Shown: piece by piece, positions 1-7,086 of the stretch
How the letters are laid out: every line of letters starts with the position of its first letter
Position numbering within the stretch: the first letter of the stretch is position 1
Source of the DNA: a virus
Virus record (IMG/VR): IMGVR_UViG_3300025000_000328
Location: 1-30,032 of that record
Length of the DNA stretch: 30,032 bases
Direction: 5' to 3' (one strand)
The notes under the pieces: model-generated
Told to the model about the DNA's origin: nothing
The model's input: only the letters and a program-made list of their open reading frames with translations
The model's database searches: none
Made by a program: the position numbers and the translations under genes

Positions 1-19
1 TACAAATATAAAAAGCAAT

Positions 20-153
20 GGAGTTTGAGAATTATTGAGAATTTGAGAATTAATGTAAGTGTTTTGAAATAAAGAAGTTGGAGAAATTATGAATAAAAAG
101 AGGTTTGAGAAAAAAAAGCGGCCATTTACAATTTTTTGCAAGAAGTTTGAGAA
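20..153 (+). promoter_or_regulatory. Putative phage left end with repeated transposase-binding sites
   Basis: The 12-mer GRRGTTTGAGAA occurs exactly at 20-31, 100-111 and 142-153, with a one-mismatch copy at 74-85 and a weaker copy at 38-49. All are in the same orientation. MuA binds three sites (L1-L3) at the left end of Mu; the spacing of the last two exact copies here (42 bp) is close to Mu L2-L3. A terminal TG at 19-20 would place L1 at the very end. The region has no gene and lies outside the repressor gene, as attL does in Mu. The exact end and any target duplication cannot be fixed from this window. Confidence 0.5.
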
Positions 154-235
154 TTTAATAAAATGCGTTTTTTCTATATATAAACACTGTTTACACACCA
201 CTTAACTGGGAACCTTCTACATGTCCAACAAGCAT

Positions 236-667
236 CTATCCTTTTTGCATACTTTTAGTTTTTTGCTTTTCCATTGCTTCCAGCTTATCTGCAAGCTTGT
301 TATTAAGTTCCATGACACTCTCAAGGATTGAGTAAAGAAAGGGATTAGTACCTTTTAATTTTATTAGCTCTACAAGTTGTTGCTGCGTGAATTGAAATTT
401 TGGCTCTAGCTGTTGACCAGCGCGATAAATAACGGGTTGAGGCTCTTTAACAGTACCGGGTGCCTCGTCGCCATTTAATAACCAATCTGAAGTAACACCA
501 TAGTGAAGCGCGATCCTACGAATATTTTCTAGGTCCGGTTCTCGATCACCATTTTCATAATTACTAATAGTAACACCGGACTTCACGCCGATAAACTCTG
601 CGAGCTGATCTTGTGTTTCCTTATCTCGCTTTCTTAAATATTTGATTCTTTCGCCAACAGTATTCAT
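236..667 (-). CDS. XRE-family phage repressor (c-like)
   Basis: This 143-aa protein has an N-terminal HTH_3/XRE domain at about residues 5-65 (QLAEFIGVKSGVTISNYENG), followed by a linker and a C-terminal helical segment at about 95-140 that may dimerise. There is no LexA-like peptidase domain, so SOS-driven autocleavage is not expected. It is transcribed leftward, away from the early genes, as the Mu c repressor is. The start at 667 is supported by GGAGGAG just upstream (671-678 on the reverse strand). It probably binds the TTGCGAA-type repeats in 681-838 and controls the early promoter at 820-848. The role as lysogeny repressor is inferred from the domain and position. Confidence 0.85.
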   Translation of the reverse strand: MNTVGERIKYLRKRDKETQDQLAEFIGVKSGVTISNYENGDREPDLENIRRIALHYGVTSDWLLNGDEAPGTVKEPQPVIYRAGQQLEPKFQFTQQQLVELIKLKGTNPFLYSILESVMELNNKLADKLEAMEKQKTKSMQKG

Positions 668-680
668 TTATCTCCTCCGG

Positions 681-838
681 TTCGCATTGAGAGACACATA
701 AGTGTGCATATTGCGAACATTATTGCGAACTGTAAAACCCCTAAATCACGTCAAATATCTATTTATTGTAAAATTTATTGCGAACTGCAAATATATTTTT
801 CGCAGTATGCAGATTTTCCTTGACAATAAATTCGCATT
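681..838. promoter_or_regulatory. Repressor operator array
   Basis: TTATTGCGAACTG is repeated exactly at 720-732 and 775-787. A third TATTGCGAAC lies at 709-718. Inverse-orientation TTCGCATT copies are at 681-688 and 831-838, the second inside the spacer of the early promoter. The repeated asymmetric half-sites in the divergent interval between repressor and early operon are what is expected of O1/O2-type operators. Which protein binds them (the repressor, or the Cro/Ner-like protein at 891) is inference. Confidence 0.6.
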
Positions 839-848
839 ATGCTAATAT
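820..848 (+). promoter_or_regulatory. Early promoter (rightward)
   Basis: TTGACA at 820-825 and TAATAT at 843-848 are separated by 17 bp, a near-perfect sigma-70-type promoter. It points at the early operon starting at 891. An operator-like TTCGCATT lies in its spacer, so occlusion by repressor is likely. Confidence 0.75.
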
Positions 849-890
849 TGCTATGTAAATAACGCCTAACAATTTTAAGGAATCATCATC

Positions 891-1067
891 ATGCCAAACA
901 CAATCGATAAAAAATTAATTAACATCGCAGAAATAGCCCGCAGACTTGGAATCTCTCAATCGTACGCTTCTGAAATTGTACGCGGCGTAAAGAAGGGGCC
1001 AAGAGCACAGAAACGATTGAAAGATATTGAAACCGAAATTGCAAAGTATATGAACAAAGCTGCCTGA
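891..1067 (+). CDS. Small Cro/Ner-like helix-turn-helix protein
   Basis: A 58-aa basic protein is encoded directly downstream of the early promoter. Residues 12-35 (IAEIARRLGISQSYASEIV) form a clear helix-turn-helix of the Cro/C1 type, followed by a short basic helical tail. In Mu the first early gene is ner, a small DNA-binding protein that turns down early and repressor transcription; size and position fit that role. The upstream AAGGAATCATCATC contains an AAGGA Shine-Dalgarno 9 bases before the ATG. Ner homology itself was not established; the call rests on the HTH and location. Confidence 0.75.
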   Translation: MPNTIDKKLINIAEIARRLGISQSYASEIVRGVKKGPRAQKRLKDIETEIAKYMNKAA

Positions 1068-1148
1068 TGAGAAAAATGTTTTAACAGCTCTTACAAAGAT
1101 AAGAAGCTGAACAAACCGAAGAAAGGAAAATAAAAAGGAAAATTTTTA

Positions 1149-1613
1149 ATGAACACGACGGCAACAATTAAAAGCATCCTCTACAGCACAATCCATCGTA
1201 ACCCCAAAACGATTGACCAACTAGCCGACGAATTAGGGATCTCTTCCAACACTTTATACCGCAACTGTCTTGAAGGTGAAAGCGGCAGTGAGATGCCGAT
1301 GAGCCGGTTAGTACCTCTAATGAAAGCTACTAAAAATTTTGATCTTCTAAAACATATTGCACACCTCTGCGGTTGTGTTGTGGTTAAAATTCCGCGCGTG
1401 GCCTTCACGAAAAAAGAAGAGATTGATATTGTAGATGAATATCAGAACGCAACATGTAATTCCGTAACACTCCTTAAAGATTTTTTTAATAAGCCCACAC
1501 AAGAAACCTTTAAGAAAGTACATGATTCTCTGCGTGAAGTAATGGAGAAATGTGCACAGAATTCAAAATACACCGAGAAAAAACTAGCCGGACAATTGGA
1601 GATGGATTTATGA
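1149..1613 (+). CDS. CII-like phage regulatory protein
   Basis: This 154-aa protein resembles the phage CII/CP76 regulator family (Pfam Phage_CP76). The N-terminal half (about residues 8-75) has an HTH reading TIDQLADELGISSNTLYRN, then the family's 'M..S.L..LM...KNFDLLKHIAHLCG' pattern, in which a second helical segment precedes a conserved hydrophobic strand (VVVKIPR). The C-terminal half is helical. In P2-like and related phages these proteins bind DNA as oligomers and influence the lysis-lysogeny choice. An A/G-rich leader with AAAAGGAAAA precedes the ATG. It lies between the Ner-like gene and the transposase, so it may control transposase expression, possibly at the inverted repeat 1653-1710. 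Confidence 0.65.
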   Translation: MNTTATIKSILYSTIHRNPKTIDQLADELGISSNTLYRNCLEGESGSEMPMSRLVPLMKATKNFDLLKHIAHLCGCVVVKIPRVAFTKKEEIDIVDEYQNATCNSVTLLKDFFNKPTQETFKKVHDSLREVMEKCAQNSKYTEKKLAGQLEMDL

Positions 1614-1652
1614 TTGGGACGGAGAGAAGTCTTTTTTCAACATTTAATCTTT

Positions 1653-1710
1653 CACTCTTATGGTTCGCGAAATTGGAGTTGCCGCCAAAAGTAACGAACC
1701 ATAATGAGTG
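1653..1710. promoter_or_regulatory. Long inverted repeat upstream of the transposase gene
   Basis: The arms CACTCTTATGGTTCG (1653-1667) and CGAACCATAATGAGTG (1695-1710) are complementary over 15 positions with one inserted base, separated by 27 nt. The right arm ends 17 bp before the preferred transposase start and contains an ATG (1704) that would be an alternative start. It could be an operator for the CII-like protein, or an mRNA hairpin limiting transposase translation. No T-run follows, so it is not a typical terminator. Confidence 0.55.
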
Positions 1711-1727
1711 CTTATAGAGGGACTAAT

Positions 1728-3794
1728 ATGGAACTTCATCAATTATCAGATGCGGTCACAAGGCAAGAACTAAAACCAAAAGAAAAATTTGACGTACGAG
1801 AAGTTGCTGAATTATTGAGGATTAGTGAAAGAGCAGTTCAGAAAAAAATAATAAAAGAGAAATGGATTACAGAGGATGTTCCTCATCCAGGTCCGACTGG
1901 AGTGAAAAAATATATTCCACTTACTTCATTGCCGGCGCTGGTACAATTGAAATATTGCCGCGAGAACAATCTTTACCAAAACAAAGATCAAAAATACTTT
2001 GAAGAAGAAAGTCTTGATGAGATACCGGAAAAAGCGCGTGAAATAGCACTAACAAAAAATGATTGGATAATCTCATGGTTAGACTTCAGGAAAAAATCGA
2101 AACTTCCGAAACACAAAGCAGATCTAAAATTTATTCATCAATATAAATCAAACCCGAACGATCCAATCTATAAAAGACTGAACGGCAAAGGATCTATTAA
2201 AACATTATACCGCGATTGGAAATTACTGGAAGAGAACGGAAATGATTGGAGAGTTCTTGTCCCAGGGTTCTCTTATGGTAAAGCAGGCTCAATTGTATGT
2301 GCAAAAGAAGCTGAAGCTCTTCTGAAATATATAAAGTACCCGACGAAGTTAAAGATCTCCGAAATAGTCCGCAACGCTGTTGACGAACTGCAAGCTGATG
2401 GATTTGTGAACATACGTCACCCGCGCGTTTACGAACACTGGATCAATGAATGGAAGAATAAAAATTTTGACGAATGGACCTTGCACCGCGAGGGACAAAA
2501 AGCATTGAATGATAAAGTGAGTTACTACACCCGCCGCGATAAAGAATTATTGGAAGTAGGCGACATGATAGTAATTGACGGTCACACATTAAACTTTGAG
2601 ATACAATCCCCTTACCCGCCGTACAAACCGAAACGAATGACATTGATTTTAACTTATGATTACCGGAGCGACATGCCTCTTGGCTGGGAAATAATGCCGA
2701 GTGAAAATAAATACGCAATTGCATCTGCGGTAAGAAGAGCCCTAATATTTCTGGCATACAGCTGCGGACTTGAGAACAACGCATTGAAAGGAAGAGTCGT
2801 AAATATTGATAACGGCCGCGCGAACAAGAGTAAATATTTATTGGGCACTAAAGACTGCTGGTATCACGGAGATTTTAAGAAAGATGGAGTAACCGGATTG
2901 TTTCAAAAGGTATTTGAGAAGGTTCAAATTGCAAAACCATACCACGGACAAACGAAAACAATTGAGAGATTTTTTGGAACATTCAGCGAGATGGAACGAC
3001 TGGCAATTACTTACAGCGGAACCTCGATTGCGGATAAAGCGCCGCGCATGATGCGCAATGAAAAATATCACAAAGCAATTTATGAGAAGATGACTAAAGG
3101 CGTTTCAATGGGAGTTGAACAGGCTCATTACGCTATTTCAAAATGGTTTGACAACTACGCGGCAAGACCACACCAGGACGGATACTTCAAAGGGCACACA
3201 CCAAAAGATTTATTCTTTGAGAGTTTAGAAAAAGTAAAACGGATGCCGGATTTTGAAAGCCGTTTACTTGGCAAAGAGCATCTGAATTATCTGATGCTTG
3301 AAGAAAGGATAACAACTTTATACCGCCGCGGGATCCGGTTTGGCGGCAGAGAATATTTTGACCCGGCGCTTTACAGTTTTGAAAAAGGGAAAGATAGAAT
3401 TGAGTTTAGAATAAAGTTTGACAGAGAGAGTCCTGAATCGATTTTAGTATTTGACGAGAAAGATAATTTTATCTGCACAGCCACAGAGAAAAAACTTTTA
3501 CACCCGCTTGCGAAATTTTACGGCTCACCTGATGAGATACAAGAGTATCAAGATCAATTAAAAATGCAGAGTGAGATGAAGCGCTTAACAGTTGACAGCT
3601 TTCAGACACATTTTACCACTGAGGTTATGCCTTTGCTACCGGCGGCGATAAAACAAATTGAAAACAGAGAAGAAGCCAAACAACTGAAGAGAGGAAATGC
3701 CGTTATTAAAAAAGCTGTTGGTTATGACGGCCTGGATTTTTCTTGTGATGATGAAATTAAAAAAATTGATAACGAACTAGATCTTAATCCTTAA
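1728..3794 (+). CDS. MuA-like DDE transposase
   Basis: This 688-aa protein is close in size to MuA (663 aa) and should catalyse integration and replicative transposition of the phage. Residues about 20-75 form the N-terminal winged HTH (VREVAELLRISERAVQKKI), followed by the end-binding domains. The RNase H-fold core spans about 275-430 with D284 (VIDGH), D361 (NIDNGRANKS) and E413 (KTIERFFG), the DDE triad. A beta-barrel Mu-transpos_C region follows at about 530-600, then a charged tail of the kind that contacts MuB. An in-frame ATG at 1704 exists but lies in the inverted repeat; the ATG at 1728 has AGAGGG six bases upstream and is preferred. Confidence 0.95.
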   Translation: MELHQLSDAVTRQELKPKEKFDVREVAELLRISERAVQKKIIKEKWITEDVPHPGPTGVKKYIPLTSLPALVQLKYCRENNLYQNKDQKYFEEESLDEIPEKAREIALTKNDWIISWLDFRKKSKLPKHKADLKFIHQYKSNPNDPIYKRLNGKGSIKTLYRDWKLLEENGNDWRVLVPGFSYGKAGSIVCAKEAEALLKYIKYPTKLKISEIVRNAVDELQADGFVNIRHPRVYEHWINEWKNKNFDEWTLHREGQKALNDKVSYYTRRDKELLEVGDMIVIDGHTLNFEIQSPYPPYKPKRMTLILTYDYRSDMPLGWEIMPSENKYAIASAVRRALIFLAYSCGLENNALKGRVVNIDNGRANKSKYLLGTKDCWYHGDFKKDGVTGLFQKVFEKVQIAKPYHGQTKTIERFFGTFSEMERLAITYSGTSIADKAPRMMRNEKYHKAIYEKMTKGVSMGVEQAHYAISKWFDNYAARPHQDGYFKGHTPKDLFFESLEKVKRMPDFESRLLGKEHLNYLMLEERITTLYRRGIRFGGREYFDPALYSFEKGKDRIEFRIKFDRESPESILVFDEKDNFICTATEKKLLHPLAKFYGSPDEIQEYQDQLKMQSEMKRLTVDSFQTHFTTEVMPLLPAAIKQIENREEAKQLKRGNAVIKKAVGYDGLDFSCDDEIKKIDNELDLNP

Positions 3795-3813
3795 TAATAC
3801 AGGAGTGTTGCAA

Positions 3814-4068
3814 ATGGCAAGTAAACAGTTACAGAAGGATCAGACAGTCCTTTACGCAAACGTGAAGTATGATGTTGTCTTCAGCAACAACACCACCACC
3901 AAACTTGTGAAATCCGGTGAGAAGATAAAGCATTTTGAGACAAAGGACCCGGACTCAGGCGAAATTCAAAAAGTTGAGACCAACACAATATACTGTGATA
4001 CCGACAGCATGTTATTGAGAACGCTGCCGAGTGAAGTTGAACAGCCTGCCGAGGTTGAACATGAATAA
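3814..4068 (+). CDS. Hypothetical early protein between transposase and MuB
   Basis: An 84-aa, mostly hydrophilic protein of unknown function. The ATG at 3814 has AGGAG at 3801-3805, eight bases upstream; an earlier GTG at 3805 overlaps that site and is unlikely. The first 65 residues look beta-rich (VLYANVKYDVVF, TTTKLVKSGEKIKHF) and the tail is acidic. Its last eight bases overlap the MuB start, so it is co-translated with the transposition proteins. No family was recognised; an accessory transposition role would be guilt by association. Confidence 0.6.
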   Translation: MASKQLQKDQTVLYANVKYDVVFSNNTTTKLVKSGEKIKHFETKDPDSGEIQKVETNTIYCDTDSMLLRTLPSEVEQPAEVEHE

Positions 4069-4954
4069 CGTAATAGAACAGTTTAACAATCTCATACTTG
4101 AGAAGAAAATAAAATCGATAAACAATGCTGCAAAAGCTATGGATGTTTCTTCCTCTTCCCTCTCGCAATATCTGAACGGGAAGTACGGCGGGGACTCCGT
4201 GAAAATTGAAGCGAAGGTACTCAGCTTTATGCAGCTTATTAAAGAACGTGAACTGAACTGTGATGACGAGATCTCTTTTATTGAAGGGTTGAAAAATACG
4301 CAGATGATTCTTGATGTTGTCCGGTTAGCGCATATAAGAAAAACAATTGGTTTGATAACAGGCCGCGCAGGTTTTGGGAAAACACTAGCTCTGAAAAATT
4401 ACTGCAGGAAGAATCCGGACGCGATTTACATTGAGGTTGACAACGCATTTAACGCCAAGGAATTGATGAAAGAGATAAACGCGAAGTGCGGGTTCTACGG
4501 AGTTGGTCAATTGAACAAATTAAAAAATCAGGTGATTGAGAAATTGGCAGGAACCGGAAGAGTAATAATTATTGACCAGGCAGAATACTTAAACGACAGA
4601 GCTCTGGATCTTCTAAGAACCGTTTACGACCGGGCCAATGTTGGATTGGTACTTAGCGGATTGCCTGTACTTCTGAGTAACATAAAAGGGACCAACGGAA
4701 TACATGAACAGGTTTATACAAGGATAGGCGTGGCGCTTCAGCTGGAGCCGCCTTCGGTTGAAGATCTTAAGAAGCTGATAGGTACTTATATAAAGAGTTC
4801 AATTGAACTTGACAGTGCGTTTATAACTGAAAGCCGGAGAAACCCGAGAGTGCTTTACATACTTATCCGCGAGAGCAAACGGATTGCGAAGAACAAAGGG
4901 ATTCCGATTAATCCGGATATAGTGAGAGTTGCATCAAGGCAGCTGGTAAGGTAA
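4061..4954 (+). CDS. MuB-like AAA+ ATPase, transposition target selector
   Basis: This 297-aa protein has an N-terminal HTH (about residues 5-50, SINNAAKAMDVSSSSLSQYL) as in MuB, then an ATPase domain with Walker A GRAGFGKT at 101-108 and Walker B VIIID ending at D172. MuB (312 aa) forms ATP-dependent filaments on target DNA, delivers it to MuA and gives target immunity. The ATG at 4061 has GAGG six bases upstream and overlaps the previous gene by 8 nt; the upstream in-frame GTG at 4031 lies inside that gene and has no better site. The gene order transposase, small ORF, MuB is typical of transposable phages. Confidence 0.92.
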   Translation: MNNVIEQFNNLILEKKIKSINNAAKAMDVSSSSLSQYLNGKYGGDSVKIEAKVLSFMQLIKERELNCDDEISFIEGLKNTQMILDVVRLAHIRKTIGLITGRAGFGKTLALKNYCRKNPDAIYIEVDNAFNAKELMKEINAKCGFYGVGQLNKLKNQVIEKLAGTGRVIIIDQAEYLNDRALDLLRTVYDRANVGLVLSGLPVLLSNIKGTNGIHEQVYTRIGVALQLEPPSVEDLKKLIGTYIKSSIELDSAFITESRRNPRVLYILIRESKRIAKNKGIPINPDIVRVASRQLVR

Positions 4955-4983
4955 TTGAAAATTGAGAATGGAGAATTGAGAAT
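4953..4983 (+). repeat. Heptanucleotide tandem repeat (AATTGAG type) carrying an RBS
   Basis: Four 7-bp units (AATTGAA, AATTGAG, AATGGAG, AATTGAG) run into the start codon of the gene at 4982. The AATGGAG unit supplies the only Shine-Dalgarno-like GGAG. A 31-bp stretch is identical at 8684-8714. Confidence 0.8.
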
Positions 4984-5218
4984 GAACTGTAATTGCATTG
5001 AAAAAATAGTTGCCGACATGCTGAAGCTGAAACAAGCTGAAAATCCATCCGTAACTGAAGTTCGATTTATGAATATGACATTCGACTTGACTAGAGATAA
5101 ACAGACTTATACTAATTCTGAAGTAAATATAGTCGCCGGGAAAAGAAGAATTAAAACAATCTATCTCAACCATAATTATTGCCCGTTCTGCGGGAAACCG
5201 GAGGAGGTGAAAGCATGA
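4982..5218 (+). CDS. Small early protein with paired cysteines
   Basis: A 78-aa protein with CNC at residues 3-5 and CPFCG near the C terminus; the pairs could form one zinc site. The middle is helix then strands. The ATG at 4982 lies in the heptamer repeat, whose GGAG is seven bases upstream; a TTG at 4955 in the same frame would translate the repeat itself and is less likely. It overlaps the next gene by 4 nt (ATGA). Function unknown. Confidence 0.65.
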   Translation: MNCNCIEKIVADMLKLKQAENPSVTEVRFMNMTFDLTRDKQTYTNSEVNIVAGKRRIKTIYLNHNYCPFCGKPEEVKA

Positions 5219-5376
5219 TAAAAATTGAAACCATATTGCACCGATTGAAAAAGCTGCCGACACGAAATGCAGTTTTTAATAATCATCAATCCACAGTTGT
5301 TTCTGTAGTCAAGACAGATCACGTTGCAAAACTTATTAATCAAATTGAAAACTCTCTTCTTAAAGAGGCGAAATGA
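5215..5376 (+). CDS. Small hypothetical early protein
   Basis: A 53-aa basic protein with an amphipathic N-terminal helix (IETILHRLKKL). The ATG at 5215 has GGAGG about six bases upstream, which outranks the upstream start at 5179. It overlaps its neighbours by 4 nt on both sides, so translational coupling is likely. No family recognised. Confidence 0.6.
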   Translation: MIKIETILHRLKKLPTRNAVFNNHQSTVVSVVKTDHVAKLINQIENSLLKEAK

Positions 5377-5618
5377 TGGAAAATTTAAAACCATTCATAC
5401 TGAAAATAAAACCGACGATTTTATTCAGTGAGGTCGTGGCTGAAATGAAGTGGCGGTACCCGGGTTTGAATCTGAAAACACAAGCGAAGGAATTTATTGA
5501 TTTGATGCTTATTGTATTCGAGCACGCGCATGTGGAAGAAGCCAAATTCCGTTCATCAAGAAAAATAAAGCTTGCCGTTTTAATTGAAGAAGCATTTGAA
5601 GCTGAAAGGATGAACTGA
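5373..5618 (+). CDS. Hypothetical early protein
   Basis: An 81-aa, mainly helical protein. Starts ATG-ATG at 5373/5376 with AGAGG a few bases upstream and overlaps the previous stop by 4 nt; its own stop overlaps the next ATG by one base. No recognised domain. The coupling places it in the early operon. Confidence 0.6.
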   Translation: MMENLKPFILKIKPTILFSEVVAEMKWRYPGLNLKTQAKEFIDLMLIVFEHAHVEEAKFRSSRKIKLAVLIEEAFEAERMN

Positions 5619-5827
5619 TGAGCCCGTCAGAAAGATGCCGGGCAAGTCGTGAGCCGGTGGAAGAGTTTACAACTGAAGAGAAGAACATGATGCTAGAGGT
5701 TCAACCGTATCTTGACAGATTAACACGAACAGAGCTGACAGCGATTGCGGCGATGTTTATTGTGAAGAAGAATCAGCATCATTGGAAGGGAATGATTGAG
5801 CAAATAATAAAAAACCGTGAGACGTGA
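5618..5827 (+). CDS. Hypothetical early protein
   Basis: A 69-aa helical protein. The start at 5618 shares a base with the stop of the upstream gene (TGATG), indicating termination-reinitiation. The N terminus is Arg/Glu-rich, followed by two predicted helices (LTAIAAMFIVKK, HWKGMIEQIIK). No recognised family. Confidence 0.55.
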   Translation: MSPSERCRASREPVEEFTTEEKNMMLEVQPYLDRLTRTELTAIAAMFIVKKNQHHWKGMIEQIIKNRET

Positions 5828-5850
5828 AAAGTGAAACGTGAGAGGATGAG
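5823..5850 (+). repeat. Heptanucleotide repeat (CGTGAAA type) before a gene
   Basis: Four 7-bp units (CGTGAAA, AGTGAAA, CGTGAGA, GGATGAG) fill the gap exactly up to the ATG at 5851 and contain its purine-rich ribosome binding site. Related copies are at 21408-21421 and 23422-23435. Confidence 0.7.
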
Positions 5851-6072
5851 ATGAGCATGATTGTGGTATCTGTACATACGATGGAAAATGTTGCGACGGT
5901 CCAATTGAAGTATGATGACGATTACGTTGTTGAGAATTCCAAATGGAGCGAAGGTAAATCCGGATTTCCTTACAGAGCATTGTTAAGAGGTGCTTGCAGA
6001 ATATTAAAACTAAGAGTTAAGAAATGGTATCCGTCTTTTGTTGAATCAATAAAAAACAAACTAATCAATTAG
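5851..6072 (+). CDS. Hypothetical early protein
   Basis: A 73-aa protein with an N-terminal beta-rich half (MIVVSVHTMENVATVQLKYD) and a basic C terminus (about +7 over the last 25 residues), which may touch nucleic acid. The ATG at 5851 directly abuts the heptamer repeat that contains its GAGAGG site. No family recognised. Confidence 0.55.
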   Translation: MSMIVVSVHTMENVATVQLKYDDDYVVENSKWSEGKSGFPYRALLRGACRILKLRVKKWYPSFVESIKNKLIN

Positions 6073-6080
6073 GAGGAGTT

Positions 6081-6416
6081 ATGAACGGCACAACAAACGA
6101 ATTCCAATCTCAAATGACTTTCTTGAAGAGATACAGCGAGAATTATTATCACCGGGCGCAGCTAATAGCCGAAAAGAGAAAAATGCTGGAGGATCTTAAG
6201 CCGAGTGTTGATCAGTCCAACCTCATCACCGAAGAGATTGAGGACCTGAAAGCACAAAACAAAATTGATGAAAAGTTCCTTATCAGTATGAACGATATGG
6301 TACTTCGAAATACAGGCGAGCCGATCAGCAACGGTCCGCTGTTTGAAGAGACAGCAGGCACTTCGGCTTCGCTCAGTGCAGGCGCGAAAGGTGAAACGGG
6401 AGAAAAAACAGAATGA
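6081..6416 (+). CDS. Hypothetical coiled-coil protein with repeat-derived tail
   Basis: A 111-aa protein with a strong AGGAGG site six bases before the ATG. Residues about 15-75 are heptad-like and charged, fitting a coiled coil. The last 20 residues (TSASLSAGAKGETGEKTE) come from a TTCGGCTTCGCTCAGTG-type repeat followed by a GGTGAAACG repeat, so this C terminus is probably a recent, unconserved extension. It overlaps the next gene by 4 nt. Function unknown. Confidence 0.6.
   Translation: MNGTTNEFQSQMTFLKRYSENYYHRAQLIAEKRKMLEDLKPSVDQSNLITEEIEDLKAQNKIDEKFLISMNDMVLRNTGEPISNGPLFEETAGTSASLSAGAKGETGEKTE
6361..6384 (+). repeat. TTCGACTCCGCTC-family repeat inside a coding region
   Basis: CTTCGGCTTCGCTCAGTGCA belongs to the family also seen at 7860 and 22345, and its closest relative is at 21873-21899, where it is read in the same frame (TSA-x-LSAG). 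Confidence 0.65.
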
Positions 6417-6613
6417 CACCGGAAGAAGTAATTGTAAAAACAATTAAGACTGCCGGTGGATCTCTCCCTGACGAAGAGGCAGCCAAAAAGATTCTTGCTG
6501 ATTTGAAAGCGGAAGGTTTTTTAATTGTACAGAACAGAAAAAAGACGATGACAACGGGCTCTGAGTACAAGGATAGATTCTTCCAGCTAAACTTATGCGG
6601 AGCGGCACGATGA
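6413..6613 (+). CDS. Hypothetical protein, possible small winged helix
   Basis: A 66-aa protein starting ATGA over the previous stop. The pattern (VIVKTIKTAGGSLPDEEAAKKILADLKAEGFLIVQN) is helix-turn-helix-strand and resembles a compact winged-helix layout, but it is too short to assign to a family. It overlaps the next start by 4 nt. Confidence 0.55.
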   Translation: MTPEEVIVKTIKTAGGSLPDEEAAKKILADLKAEGFLIVQNRKKTMTTGSEYKDRFFQLNLCGAAR

Positions 6614-6807
6614 AACGGACAGACTCAAGAATAAAAAGTAATGTTAAATGCGCATGCGGCTGCGGAAGGTTTCTTAAACAAAATCTGATTGACCGGAACC
6701 CGGATGCGAAATTTATCTACAGGGATTATCCGAAGAGTAAGAAGAATAGACCGGGAGCGAACCGGAAAGCAATTGATGCCTCGACTCCGCTCGGCATGAC
6801 AACATAG
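6610..6807 (+). CDS. Small zinc-ribbon-like protein
   Basis: A 65-aa basic protein with a CACGCG cluster at residues 14-19 of the kind seen in minimal zinc knuckles, followed by 'FL...NPDAKFIYRDY'. The ATG at 6610 overlaps the previous stop (ATGA) and has GGAG seven bases upstream; an ATG at 6595 lies further inside the neighbour. The last ten residues (DASTPLGMTT) are encoded by a TCGACTCCGCTC repeat. Function unknown; nucleic-acid binding is plausible. Confidence 0.55.
   Translation: MKRTDSRIKSNVKCACGCGRFLKQNLIDRNPDAKFIYRDYPKSKKNRPGANRKAIDASTPLGMTT
6779..6801 (+). repeat. TTCGACTCCGCTC-family repeat at a gene end
   Basis: CCTCGACTCCGCTCGGCATG plus GACAAC supplies the last codons and is within a few bases of the stop of the upstream gene. 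Same family as at 9481, 10543, 13337, 16341 and 27096. Confidence 0.75.
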
Positions 6808-6838
6808 AAATAAGAATTGAGAATAAACCCATAACTAA

Positions 6839-7012
6839 ATGAAGAGACCGAGAACAAATCCAAGTGCGCCGCCAAATGAAACTGGCATTAGTTCATTGAC
6901 ATCCCGGAAGAGACGGGGAACATGGGTATTAAGTGCGCTGGTAACGGAAGAGTTTTCTGACAGCCGGGAAAGACCGGCAACTCTTAATGGAAAATTGAGA
7001 ATTGCAAATTGA
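6839..7012 (+). CDS. Possible small ORF before gam
   Basis: A 57-codon frame from ATG 6839 to TGA 7010-7012 fills the only sizeable gap in the early operon. The product would be basic and Ser/Arg-rich, with its last seven residues (GKLRIAN) encoded by the heptamer repeat at 6986. No clear ribosome binding site precedes it and no family is recognised, so it may be non-coding leader sequence. Confidence 0.3.
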   Translation: MKRPRTNPSAPPNETGISSLTSRKRRGTWVLSALVTEEFSDSRERPATLNGKLRIAN

Positions 7013-7020
7013 GAATTAAG
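6986..7020 (+). repeat. Heptanucleotide tandem repeat (AATTGAG type)
   Basis: Five consecutive 7-bp units: AATGGAA, AATTGAG, AATTGCA, AATTGAG, AATTAAG. It lies about 70 bp before gam and gives no RBS to it. Confidence 0.75.
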
Positions 7021-7086
7021 GCAAGAGTGATGGTTAGAATAAATAAACCGGAATACAGATTAACCATTAAAAAACGGAGTAGTAAA

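Noticed and set aside
136-164. Possible rightward promoter TTGCAA-N17-TAAAAT at the left end
   Set aside because: It would run antisense into the repressor gene, overlaps a putative transposase site, and AT-rich DNA gives such matches by chance.
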